From Aquatica leii (Eukaryota; Arthropoda; Insecta; Coleoptera; Lampyridae): a stretch of DNA of 64,000 bases. The position numbers and the translations under genes are program-made. The notes under the pieces are model-generated. The model was not told the origin of the DNA and did no database searches. It was given only the letters and a program-made list of their open reading frames with translations. The stretch spans positions 6,386,001-6,450,000 of the forward strand of contig CM069439.1 of assembly GCA_035610365.1 (NCBI GenBank), given 5' to 3'. Shown here piece by piece: positions 11,788 through 22,644 of the stretch; the first letter of the stretch is position 1; every line of letters begins with the position of its first letter.

Positions 11788-13797
11788 CAGGCCCGCGCCT
11801 AGCACTTTTGGCGCCCTTGTGCAAATTTAAAATAACGCCGCAAATTTGTTAAGTTAGGTATTATTATCCACTATTGAAAAATAAATTTAAAAAGTATTTT
11901 CATAAATTTATTTTCATTTTTATATTTTACAGGTACAAGCCCTAAGCCATACAAGTACTTTTTCATTGAGGTACATAACATAATTATAAACTTATAGAAA
12001 ACAGAAATATGTTCTAACAGTATTACAACCCAAAATTTTTGTATTTTAGTTTCAAATGTAATATATGATACAAATTACAAGAAATTAAAAAAATATTTAA
12101 AACATTAAAAATACTCGTTTATATATCATAGGACGAAACTGATCCACAAATGAAAACAAAACAACATATTATTTTAATAATGCAACATGTCACCTTTTAA
12201 AGGTTAATATCCAGGTATTAGGTATTGTTATTAATATTTTAGTTAAGTGAATTAAGCTTTCCGTGTTTTAATTTTTGCAAATTGTTTAATTAAATCTTCA
12301 GTGTCTAATTCTTTTAGCTGGTCCGTTTCTAGTGAAATGATAGCAAGATTATTTAGCCGGTTTTGCCCCATGGTCGATCTTAAATAATTTTTTATTATTT
12401 TGAGTTTTGAAAAAGATCGTTCTGCGATAGCAACAGAAACCGGCATTCTTAATAAAATACGAAGCATTATGCTCGTGTTAGAAAAAGAATCCACTAAGTT
12501 GTTAATTGTTATATAATTTAAAGTTTCTTCTGGAGACGTAATAACTTTTTCATCAAAACTTTGTAAATATTGCAATTCTTTAACAAGTTCCACGGCAGTT
12601 ATGTCTCGTTCATTGCGAGTTTTGTCGTTTAATAAATTTTCAACTTTTTGACATAATTCTAATTGTTCGTGTTCAGAATAATTTTTTAAATCTATAAATA
12701 TTCTATAGAAACGCGAAATTATTAGAGTAAGAAGAAAGTAATTGGAATCTCTCATCCACTGATGCTATGATTACATCTAGAGCATTAAAAAAACAATCAA
12801 CTTTGGACTTTAAAGTTTCGTCGTAGATCGGTTCATCGTCACATTCATAATCAAAATGTTTTTTTTTACTTTTCGCGGTCTTAGACCTCTTTGTTTTTTG
12901 AAATTAGGTTTAGATGTCTAAGCTGGATGCCATTTCTTTAGCATCAATCAATAGATCATTAAAACCTTTATCACTGAGCAACATCAAAGTTCGGTGTTTG
13001 AATAATTTTACTAACAATGTTAACTTTACTTAAAATATTATAACACAATATAAGAATGCAAATGAACTCAAAATTTTGCAATTTTTTGGCCAACGATGCA
13101 GCCAAATTTTTTACGTTATTTTCAAAGTTTCCTTTGCTTATTTCAAACAGAGCATCATAAACCTTCCCAAGTTGATACCTTAAAAGTAGTTATTGCATCT
13201 ATTCTGCTACACCATCAAGTATCCAATAAAGGTTTTAAAGAAACATTTGTTACATCAGATAAATTAGATTTCAGAATTGAGCAGCGTTTAGTAAAAGCTA
13301 AAAAAAACAGTTCTTGAACTAAAGAAAAAAAATTGATGCTCAAAGTATTCGATTTTGCGGCATCATTGACGACTAAATTTAGAATATGATGGCAACAAGG
13401 AACAAAGAAAGCTCACGGATTGAAATCCAAAATTTTTCTGTAGACCATTATGCCTACCACGCATATTTGTCTCATTCTCGTAACCCTGACCCCGCAAATC
13501 GTTGATATTTAAGCCTTCTTTCTCTAACGCCGACAAAAGAAATTTTGTCAAGCCTTCACCCGACACATCATCTATAGGACAAAATAATAATAAATATTCT
13601 TCTATACTAATGTCCGTGCTCTTCAAATTAACAAATCTTATACAAACTGAAATTTGTTCTTAGTGACTAGAGTTAGGAGTGCAGTCTAATAATATGGAAT
13701 AATATTTTGCTTTTTTAGTTAGTTCTAAAATTTTGGATTTGATATTTTCACCGATCAAGTTGATTACTTCATTTTGTATTTTATCCCTGAGATCTGC
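11788..13797 (-). mobile_element. hAT element (ZMYM1-like transposase), 5' part missing, inactive
   Basis: The minus-strand translation follows the vertebrate ZMYM1-like hAT transposases through most of the catalytic and C-terminal region. In order: IQNEVINLIGENIKSKIL and KYYSILLDCTP near 13750-13680; DDVSGEGLTKFLL and LRGQGYENETNMRGRHNGLQ; HHILNLVVNDAAKSNTLSINFF near 13370; and then, with frameshifts, SRIDAITTFK and NFEFIC segments. The hAT dimerisation block SVAIAERSFSKLKIIKNYLR ends the reading near 12300. Several stops and frameshifts show it is dead. A likely 3' terminal repeat, CAGGCCCGCGCC, begins at 11788. The N-terminal zinc-finger part is absent; the reading runs at 13797 directly into a copia element. 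Confidence 0.8.
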
Positions 13798-15780
13798 ATC
13801 GAAAACCCCTATAAATGACACGTCACAGTTTCCGGAGTTCTTGATATTGCGTTCGCTGGTTCCTTTGAGATATCTGAAAATACGTATGACTGTCGTCCAG
13901 TGTACTTTGCCAAAATTAGAGTTGTATCAGCTAACATCATTAACAGCGAATGCCTCGTTCCTTGAGTTAAGTATAACAAACTACCCACTGCTTCTTGATA
14001 TGGAACACCAATTAGTTTCTGTTCCTTCTTAACATCTTTTGGACAATTTCCAATGACATTTTTTGGTTTGGATGACTCGGTGTAATTGCAGATTTGCAAA
14101 CTGTCACATTAAATTTTATAAGGATTTCTTTCGTATACTTGACTTCGTCCAAATATATTACATCATTTTCGTATGTGATTGATAGTCCAACACAATTCGT
14201 TGCCTTCCCCATGTCCTTTATTTTAAACGAATGACAATCCTTTCTTGATAGAATTTTTTGTCTACGCATTTGACCAAAAAATACACACGGATCGCTTCGA
14301 GACTAATAAAACATAAACGACTTCAACAACACTCTCTGTCGCTTTGTTTTATTAGATATATTGCTTTCTTAAGTTTGCACACTTTATTTTTACTACCTTC
14401 TAAACCTTCAGGTTTCTCCATATAGATCTCCTCTGATAGTTCACCCTAAAAAATGCTGTTACCGCATTCATTTGATCCACTTGCAAACCGCGCTTTGCTG
14501 CTAAAGCTATAAGGTATCAAATTGATGTATAACGAACCACTGGTAAAAAGGTTTAATGATAATCTATACCATACCGTTGTAAACAGCCTTTTGCAACAAG
14601 TATTGCTTTATGTCAAACCACTTTACCATTTCGACCAGTTTTTGTGTTAAACTCCCATTTGTACTTGATTGTTTTTCGGACTTTTGGCAAGTCTACTAGA
14701 TCTCACGTAGCATTTTGTTTTAGTCAACTTAGCTCCTTAGTCATTGCTGCCTTCCATTTGTCGTGTTCATTACATTCTACTGCCTGCTTAACGGTAATTA
14801 GATTGCTCATCTGACATTCGGTTGCTGCGTACGTAACGTGTTCATCTAGACGTGTTCGTTTTGGTTGTCTGTCCGATCGTCTTAACAGTTGGCTATGCTG
14901 TGGTGGTTCTACTGCCACATCTGGCCTGTAATCTTCATCGTCATCCAAGTTGAATCTTCCTCATCACACACAGTAGTGATCGATTCTAGTGGTACTGCTA
15001 AAAACTTTACGTCTCGGCTGATAGTGACCTTCTTTGTAGACAGATCTATACAACGATAACCCATGGTGTCATCCCAATATCCAACGAATATATCTTGTGA
15101 TTTTTTGTCCCATCTGCGACGTTTTTGTTTTGGAACATGTACCATCACAGGCGTCCCGAATACCTTGAATTTGCTTAAACCAATTTTCTTTATGTCCAGA
15201 CTTCCTCCGGTGTTTTATTGCCAACTGTTTAGTAGACACAGCAATTTATGACATACATTGCCATGTTTGTTGCTTAAGCCCAATAAGTCTTGTCCAGTTT
15301 AGCATCGAATAAGATACACTTAGCACGATCGACTAGCGTCCTATTCAGACGCTCAGCTGTACCGTTTGATGTTAAACCCCGCGTACTCGTAAAAATATAA
15401 AACTCATTATTACAATATTCTGTGGCATTGTCAGTACGAATTGCCTTAAGTTTTTGTTCAATGAATGTCTCAACGCGGGCTTTAATATAGCCAGCGTTTT
15501 GTCTTTAGATTTCAGAAAATAAACAAAAACTTTCCGAGAATAATCATCAATAAAGGTTATTGTATACTTAGCATCTCCAATTAATGGTGTCTCGGCAAAA
15601 TCCAAATCAGAATGAATCAAATCTAGCACATTTATTGTCTTGCTTATTGAAGCCGAAAATGACAATCTTGTTTGCTTACCCTCCTTACAAGCCTCACATC
15701 TTTTGACTTCATCCGCACTTTAAGTAAATTTGACTGCAAACGTTTTTTGTGGGTACATATACCAGTTCTAATTGTACCAA
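13798..15780 (-). mobile_element. Ty1/copia-type retrotransposon, truncated and frameshifted
   Basis: On the minus strand from 15.75 kb the copia pol order is visible. A GAG-pre-integrase motif (CEACKEGKQTRLSF) is followed by the integrase core (DLIHSDLDFAETPL, TITFIDDYSRKVFVYFLKSK). The integrase C-terminal region (KKSQDIFVGYWDDTMGYRC) leads to the RT N-terminus (LIALAAKRGLQVDQMNAVTAF near 14500) and the RT C-terminal part (KIKDMGKATNCVGLSI, YQEAVGSLLYLTQGTR). The reading ends in the start of RNase H (FIGVFDADL) at 13798. The block that normally holds the YVDD catalytic motif is missing: DPCVFFGQ is followed almost at once by the KDMGKA region. No gag or long terminal repeats were found. There are frameshifts throughout. 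Confidence 0.85.
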
Positions 15781-15888
15781 TTTAAAGAAAAAAAAGGAGC
15801 ATTTAGATCTCGTTTTAGAACTAAAAAAATCATAAAAACAAAAGCTGATAAAAAATTAAACAATTTCATCTAAAATCTAAATAATTTA

Positions 15889-16065
15889 TTTAACAATAAT
15901 TTTACGCTACATGTTTCGGCTTGTATACCATCTTCAAGAGTATAATAAAAATTGAAAGAATCAAACTTGAGATTTAATAATTTAAATTTAGAATATTTAA
16001 TCAAAGTTGAATTTTGACAATTTCAAAAACATTTTGATGACATGTAGCGCAAAAATATTATTAAA
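15889..16065. mobile_element. Foldback (palindromic) element with hammerhead-like signature
   Basis: About 25-bp arms at 15889-15914 and 16040-16065 are inverted repeats (TTTAA.AATA.TTTT.CGCTACATGT and complement), giving a 177-bp palindromic unit. Inside the left arm, read on the minus strand, TTGAAGA (15937-15931) is followed by a GGT...GCC mini-stem, GAAAC (box II, 15917-15913) and ATGTA. Compared with the hammerhead consensus, box I has lost its first C. It shares the string ATGTTTCGGCTT (plus strand) with the foldback at 20.5 kb, so both may derive from Penelope-type ends. No coding capacity. Confidence 0.5.
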
Positions 16066-17770
16066 TAGCCTATTTAAAACTGATAAAACTGCTATGTGAT
16101 TACAGATAAATATATTGCATTACTAACCCATTTATAGTTACTTAAAAATAATTGAATAAAACAAACTTTAGATAAAAAAATTAAATGTTTTAATGTATTA
16201 CATTACAATTTTATATTAGCAAGGTGTTAATACTTAAAAATGATGCTAATTTACGTTATGTAAATATATTTATGTTTTTATTTGCCAAATAAGTAACGAA
16301 TCAATGTGATACCGAGAAGGACAAAAAAGCTTTAAAAAAACAAACAAAAATGAATAATAATTTAACTTAATTTTGTAAGTAGATTCCAGATCTGTAGTTT
16401 TATCTACTTGCAGAGAAGACTCTGTACCATTAAGATATATGTATAAATAGTAAATACATATCTATTCGAGCTTTCATTGTGAATGCATTTAATTCAAACC
16501 ATTTAAATAAAAATAATCTTGTAATAAATTCACAGTATTTAATGGAACAATTGAATTAATTAACTGGTGTAATTAAAAGTTTAATTATTGGTTATTACAA
16601 TATAACTGCAATTTTTTATACATTCAGGGTATATTTATCCGTAAGTTATGTAAAAGAAAGGTTAAAATAAATACGCTCTCATTATATTAAAATGCTTTTT
16701 GTTTAATAATACGTTGTTGTTAAACTTATCTAGATTAATTAGTTTTTGTAATTAGTTTATTTATGATTTTAAAACTACGGATAGTATTTAAATTACATGG
16801 AAATTACAATTTATATTTAGCTTAGCTTGGGTTTACCACTATAATTACGTCAAAATTATCATAGCGTTTTGTTTTATGTTAATATGTTGCATTACCTTTA
16901 ATGACACAAAGAACGTAAGTTTTGCTAGCCAAACTCAAAATTTTATTTATTGCAACAAGTCTAGATTAACCAGATTAAATTTTACCGACTATTTACTATA
17001 CGTTCTCAGACAAATGTATCACGAACACGAAGTTAACCACTTTAATGAAAAACACATGAAAAAGTAATTGAAATTAAGTTTTCAAGATACCTATATGTAC
17101 AAAAAGTATTGTAAAAAGTATTTGCACGGTTAGACCACGCAAGGTTAGTAATAATAAAAGACGTTCAACGAGAATCATATAATGCCTTCACACTGCAGTT
17201 TAGTATCCATTCAGAAGTATCTGCTAAAAAAATAACTAAATATTAAAAAACAGATTAAGATGACGATGTCTCAGGATTTATCAAATCAAAAAAGATTCTA
17301 GTGAACAAAAGTTAAATTTAATCAAAATAATTGAAATCTAGTTAAAATAAATTATTTAGTCTTTTTGAAACCAAATTATTATATTGTATTACGTTTACTT
17401 TTTACCAAAATACTTTGCAAATTTATTGTTGCACAAATTATGTGTAATACATTAATAAAAATCAAAATGATTTATTCGATCTCATACAAATTTCTAATTA
17501 TTTTCTATTAAAAGTATTTTATAAAAGCACGTACAACACAAACACTAACAATGTGCATATAATAAAAGAAACATTCTAAAACCGGTCTTTATTTTAATTA
17601 CAAATTATTGGTAAATTTATCTGACTTCCTGTTTGAATCATGATGTATTCAGTTTAATGTTTTTATTAAACTTTCTTACAAGCATAAAATAGTTTGAGCA
17701 GTCATTTTCTTAAAAAGAACATTAATTAAATCTGTAGCTGTGTGTTAAAGTTTATTGTAACAATCTGCAA
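16066..17770. other. AT-rich intergenic DNA, no gene recognised
   Basis: No coding similarity on either strand and no clear repeat structure seen. The 63-codon plus-strand reading at 16876-17067 has no recognisable family and no splice or promoter support. Confidence 0.45.
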
Positions 17771-17772
17771 AC

Positions 17773-18865
17773 ATATGCGGCGTGCCACAAATAAATAAAT
17801 GTGTTTAAAAAATATGCAACTATAGAAATAACCAAATAAAAAATAGATCGATGCAAGAACACACTTATGTAAAATCCCGCCTCTTGTGCCACCATTGGAC
17901 TACAGTACCGTACAATTATTTATATATCTCAGTTTCTTAACGCCACTTCTTTATTGTGCGATTGTTTATTAAAAAAAATAAGTACACTCAAATAAACAAA
18001 AAATGGGACACCTTGGTTATTTCGATTGACGATGTAAACTAGGCTTGTTAGCAAATGCGATCGGCAATCATTCGTAGCCGTTTGCGATGCTATTCAAGAA
18101 ACTCAAATTAGACAAATAATAAACATTGGCAATACCAAAAGGCCAAATCGCAAAATAACGAAATTATGCATATGTAAGTACACAATTTTTAAATGTCTGC
18201 GAATTATGATACATGTCGCTGGATTTTAAGTTGCAACCTATTCATTAGTAATCTTCTTTAGAATATAACCAATGTAACTTTAGTTTAGTACATTATCAAA
18301 CGTGTAGTTTTCAATACATGTTATTTTGATAAGTAGGTTACATCGCTAACAAAAATGTTGGTACTACATTAGTTGCGCGAAAAATGATTATCGTTCTCAA
18401 TTTTTTTTTAGACGAGTTGTAACAAAAAAGAGTAAGAGATTCTTGATATACAATGAATCTTCCACCTATACATAGCCCACAGCAAGTTTCTCAGTTCTTC
18501 AACATTGAATTTTGGGAACGCCAGATTAGGAGTCACAATCATATGCGGTGTACCACCAATAAATAAATGCGTTTAACAAATATGCTACTAACAAGGTGGA
18601 GTAAGATATTGCTGCAACATAATTCGTCTTCCACCTATAAATAGTTCACGGCAAGTTTCTCAGTTTTTTAACATTTAATTTTGGGAACGCCAGATTGCAA
18701 GCCAAAATCAGTTGTAATGTACCATCTGTTTGAAAAATATGCTATTTACAAAGTGGAGTAAGATATTCCTGCAATATGATGAATATATAGTCCACGACAA
18801 GTTTCCAGTTTTTCAACATTGATTTTTAAAAACGCCAGATTGCAAGTCAAAATTTTCTTCTAAGG
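17773..18865. repeat. Tandem repeat with 157-169 bp period plus a displaced partial copy
   Basis: Three head-to-tail units start at about 18430, 18599 and 18756 (each with GAGTAAGA.ATT at its head). They share CTTCCACCTATA.ATAG, CACGGCAAGTTTCTCAGTTTTT, GGGAACGCCAGATTG and an AAATATGCTA..AACAAGGTG end. A partial unit with CATATGCGG.GTGCCAC.AATAAATAAATG lies at 17773-17820, separated by about 600 bp of unrelated DNA. The third unit is the most diverged. It resembles a short satellite or a repeat internal to a transposon. Confidence 0.65.
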
Positions 18866-19019
18866 TTTTGTCAACCACAACGTTCATGTTTAGGAGAACA
18901 ACTAAGAGCAAACATCCACGATTTTACAATAGTCAGATAAACAATCTAGTAGAGTCCAGGTTTCCATGAGTTGCATTATTAATACAATTTTCCATTCTGG
19001 ATAATTTCCGTGTCGTCGT

Positions 19020-19700
19020 CCTTACACAAGCTAAGCTTTCGTCACACGTCACAGTGAACATCTTCAGAGTCCAGAAAAACTCGATTACTTAAAAAAAGTA
19101 GACAAATGGATTAAAAAAGATTACATTAATTTGACCATTTGTTTTAATAAATGTCAAAATTATGTTAATAAGATTTTATATTTTAATAGTTATTGTTTTA
19201 ACTCAAATACGAAGATGATTACGTGTTAATCCAAAGATTTTATACTGATTTCCTAAGTATGTTGTTAAGAATAAGCAATATTTAAGCTTATAGTAGAATT
19301 TAGGTTTCCACCGGTCATATTTTTACCATAATCTTCAATTCTTGATAAATTCCTGTGTAAATTTGTCTAAGCTTTCGTCACACGTAGACGCCTTCGAAGC
19401 TTACAACAAACTGTTTTTCAACAAAATTTAATAATTATTTGTAGCAGGTGTAGCGCGACCGCTGACTTGTTAAATATAATACTTTTCTGGTGTTCTTTTA
19501 TACGATTTTCACGCTTATATGTCCTATAAAAACAATAGCAGGACTAGCACCTTCAGAATGAAACGGAATAACGTCTTTCGCAAAATTTAAAAGCTAATTA
19601 AATTTAGTGAGTAAAAACCGAGTGACGTTATTTTTCGGCAAAATCTTCCCAATACAATTTCTAGTAACTTATCTTAACATAAGATCGATAAGCAGTTAAA
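19020..19700 (-). mobile_element. Penelope-like element 3' portion with duplicated terminal motif
   Basis: The minus strand at about 19660-19490 gives a weakened PLE linker and GIY-YIG start (AKDVIPFHSEG..., IVFIGHIS) comparable with the better copy at 45.3-46.1 kb. Downstream on the same strand, two copies of a GTGACGAAAGCTTAG-type terminal motif occur, near 19400-19360 and 19068-19027, both in the same orientation. The segment around 19300-19400 also matches 45350-45440 (AGAATTTAGGTTT.CACC). The arrangement fits the pseudo-LTR organisation known for Penelope-like elements. No open frame survives. Confidence 0.55.
19027..19068 (-). ncRNA. Hammerhead-ribozyme-like core (candidate)
   Basis: On the minus strand, CTGAAGA (19067-19061) is followed by an imperfect stem II (GTTCAC with GTGTGAC, one bulge), GAAA (19040-19037) and AGCTTAGCTT. 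The last can fold as a three-pair stem III closed by UUA and followed by a CUU-type cleavage position. Stem I pairing is not convincing. Position at a Penelope-like terminus supports the idea; decay or coincidence is possible. Confidence 0.35.
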
Positions 19701-19779
19701 AACGGCGGAGACTTACATTCAAATACTACACTAAAGTTAAAAAAAGTAAATTTTGGAATACATCGTACTGTTCTACAGT

Positions 19780-20916
19780 TACTGATGGCCAAAATCAGTC
19801 TTGGTCTTGCAGTCTTGCCTTGGTCTCGCCAGATTTGCAAGACTAAGATAACAACACCATTAGCAAGACCAAAACCAAGACTCAAGGTTGCAAAACTAAG
19901 ACTGTATGCAAGACTAACTCAGCAAGATATCCGCAAAAACAAGACTATCTTGCAGTTTTTTTCTTATTACGAACGATTATTTGTCTACAAAGGATTTTAA
20001 ATCGGCACGGCGCCTGTAATACTCATGCAAATCCCTCAAACATGCCGAGACGTTGTTCCTTTTTCAAAACAACTGAATTCTCAAAACTTAAAAACACATC
20101 TATTATAAAATACAACGAACGCATTGCAAATACATTAGTGCTTATTATTTAATATTTGTGTAAAAAAAATTGTCGATCCTTTAGCACATTTCAACAAGTT
20201 TGTACTTTCACAAATATTTTTACTGGTTTGTAATTTAAATTTAGACATTCAATAAAAAATGTAGGTATATACAATTTAGAAGTTCTTCAAAATTAAGAAT
20301 TAAAATTAATTAACATTTGCTTATGTATTGGTATTTTGACAGTTTATTGAGTATAAACTTAAATTAAATCTTGTTAGATCGTTGACATGTAAAATTAAAA
20401 ATAAAGTAACTTAATATTCTGTATCATCGTTCTTATTGCAGGTTTAGTAGATTAATGAAAAGTAAAAAATTCTGTCTAATCCATATTCATTTTTTAATGA
20501 TAAAAATTATAAGCAATACATGTTTCCACTTTTTTAATACTTAAGCCATTTACAGATGCAGTTGTAGTTGTAGATGGCTTAAGTATTAAAAAAGCCGAAA
20601 CATATGTCGCACCTATTATAATTTATGTGGGTTAGACAGAATTTTGGAATTTTTATTAAAGTAACTTAATTTTTCGTTATTAATCAAATATCCCTTAAAA
20701 ACTTTTTTTTTAACAACATTGACTTTCATTGTGAAGTTTCATTCATAGTACGGTGCAAAAATGCAAGACTGCAAGAGTCTTGCGTGCAAGACCAAGAACA
20801 AGACCTAAACTCTATATTCAAGATATCAATACAAGACCAAGAGCAAGACCAAGTGGTGCAAAACCAAGACCAAGATCTATGTGGTCTTGTGTTGGTCTTG
20901 CGTTTGGCAATCATTA
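19780..20916. mobile_element. Non-autonomous hAT-like element with CAAGAC subterminal repeats (copy A)
   Basis: The 1137-bp element is flanked by identical 8-bp sequences TCTACAGT (19772-19779 and 20917-20924), as expected for a hAT target-site duplication. Its ends are inverted: TACTGATGGCCAAA at the left and TAATGATTGCCAAA read inward from the right, close to the YARNG start of hAT terminal repeats. Just inside both ends are dense clusters of CAAGAC/GTCTTG: about eight at 19796-19957 and nine at 20764-20902. The centre (20013-20434) is almost identical to 24883-25304. There is no coding capacity; the open frames here are translations of the repeats. A foldback element is nested at 20466-20645. 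Confidence 0.7.
20466..20645. mobile_element. Palindromic foldback element nested in copy A
   Basis: The outer arms AAAATTCTGTCTAA.CCA.AT at 20466-20486 and 20625-20645 are inverted. The inner arms of 21 bp at 20529-20549 and 20574-20594 are perfect inverted repeats (they include TTAATACTTAAGCCAT), leaving a 24-base loop. Both strands show a degenerate hammerhead-like order. On plus: TTGTAGA, GGCTT...AAGCC stem, GAAAC, ATATGTC. On minus: CTGTAAA, the same stem, GAAAC, ATGTA. Copy B lacks this insertion, so it was added to copy A or lost from B. Confidence 0.6.
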
Positions 20917-21284
20917 TCTACAGTAGCTGTTTGCAACTTAAACATTGGTTAGATGATTTATTTATTTTTAAAGTTTTTGAGATTGACTCGGTGACTACCG
21001 ATAATTTTCGTATAATAATGATGCTTAGCATATAGATTACGAGGTGAAAAATGAATTTTAATATAAAATCTTTTTGTATATGTCCTTTCATACACATCGG
21101 TAAGCTGTAAATATTCTATAGATCTAAAAATCGCACGGCTCCATATCATATTTAGGAGATGATTTGATCTATTCTAAACGTGTCTCTAAAAGCAAAAGAA
21201 AATGTAGCAAATTATAAATGAATACGTCCTAATACGAAGTAGTTTTTTGGTTACTTAGTTAATATTTATTTATTTAAATTTTAC

Positions 21285-22640
21285 ATGGAATATTTTGTAA
21301 CTAAAATTATAAAATATGTTGAGCTAAAACCAAAAACTTGGTTCAGATATGTTGATAATTCGTTTATTGTATGGCCTCATGGCAAAGATAAACTAAATCA
21401 GTTCCTTCAGCATCTAAACTCTGCACATAATAGAATTAAATTTATTATGGAGTTAGATCATAACAGCAGTCTAGCCTTTCTTGATGTACTGGTGATAAAG
21501 AAAAATAACAGAAAATTGGGGCATTCCGTTTATAGAAAGAAAACTCACACTAATAGATACTTAAACGCCAAATCTTACCGTCATCCAGTACAGAAGAATA
21601 CTGTTTTATATACTTTAGCTAAAAGAGCTATAAGTGTGTCACATAATGAAAATCTACAAAAGGACACACTGTTAGAGTCCGTTCAACAAAATGGATACGG
21701 GTTCAAAGAGATCCAAAACGCATGGAAAAGAGCAATAAATCCAAAAGTCAAAAAGACTTATCACCTCTACTAGTACCGCTTATTTACCTTACTGTATGAG
21801 TCCGACAGACAAAATAAGCAGAGTGTTAAAGAAACGTAATATCAAAACTGTCTTTACGACTAAGGATACCCTAAACACTTGGTTTACATCTGCTAAAGAC
21901 AAACAAGAGGCTCTGAAACATGCCGGAGTTTACAAAAATCCTTGTTCCTGTGGATCAAGTTATATAAGACAGACGGGACGCTCTATTGAAATTATAATAA
22001 AAGAACATGTGGCTGACTGCAAACACCGCGGAGTTACAAAATCAGTAGTGGTAGGACACGTGTGGAACCAAGGACATACGCTAAACTTTGACCAAACTAA
22101 AGTGTTGGCTAGAACTCCTTTATATTTTCCCAGACTAATCCGCGAAGCTGTGGAAATAGTAAAACATGCATGTAATATAAACCGAGAAGACGGTTTAAGA
22201 CTCAGCAAATCTTGGCATCCTCTAAGACAAAGATCAACCTTCTTGGAAAGGACACAAACACTCACTCCGAGGAATAACGAAGTCAGTCAAGCAGTAACGC
22301 AAAGACAAGGTCCGATAATTACGCTAATCGCTAATGATATAAATACCGTCACTTACACTTTTTTTGCAAGCTCTTATGTCTTGCGAAACGTCAGTTTTGA
22401 TTTGGGTTCACAAACGACAATACGGCAAAGACCAAGTTCCACTTCTTGTTTTGGCTCTCAAGGAGAGACTAGAACCAAGCCTAAAAAGTCTGGATGTTTA
22501 ACTACGGCGCGGTCTAAGCCGAAAGTCGCTTATAATCATAAAGTGTCAGATATTGATAATAGTAAACTCCAACATTTAAACGTTATTAAAACATCAAAAT
22601 TAATTTTAGAAAATACAGTTGACGAATATACAAAGAAAAT
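21285..22640 (+). mobile_element. Penelope-like element, 5'-truncated, RT C-terminal half plus GIY-YIG endonuclease
   Basis: Two overlapping-frame ORFs (21285-21773 and 21796-22644) make up the C-terminal half of a PLE polyprotein. The first begins just after RT motif B and contains motif C (KTWFRYVDNSFIVW), then IKFIMELDHNSSLAFLDVLV and HTNRYLNAKSYRHPVQK. The second has the linker (YCMSPTDKISRVLKKRNIKTVF) and the GIY-YIG domain (GVYKNPCSCGSSYIRQTGRS, EH, GHVWNQGH, REAVEIVKHACNINREDG). Key residues are changed: YVDN for YVDD and YIR for YIG. A frameshift near 21770 separates the halves. This is the longest open PLE copy in the window. Its 3' end (22390-22540) matches the foldback at 8.9-9.2 kb. 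Confidence 0.9.
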
Positions 22641-22644
22641 TTAA

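Noticed and set aside
19785-20000. Overlapping frames on both strands near 19.8 kb
   Set aside because: Again produced by CAAGAC/GTCTTG repeats, with no protein similarity.
19796-20902. CRISPR-like array of short repeats
   Set aside because: The repeats are 6-8 bases, in both orientations and irregularly spaced, in a eukaryotic sequence with hAT-type ends.
20784-21035. Plus-strand frame starting with a Gln/Asp repeat peptide
   Set aside because: It is a translation of the CAAGAC repeat array; the opposite-strand frame there is the same artefact.
21960-22265. Minus-strand 101-codon frame
   Set aside because: Antisense of the Penelope GIY-YIG ORF.
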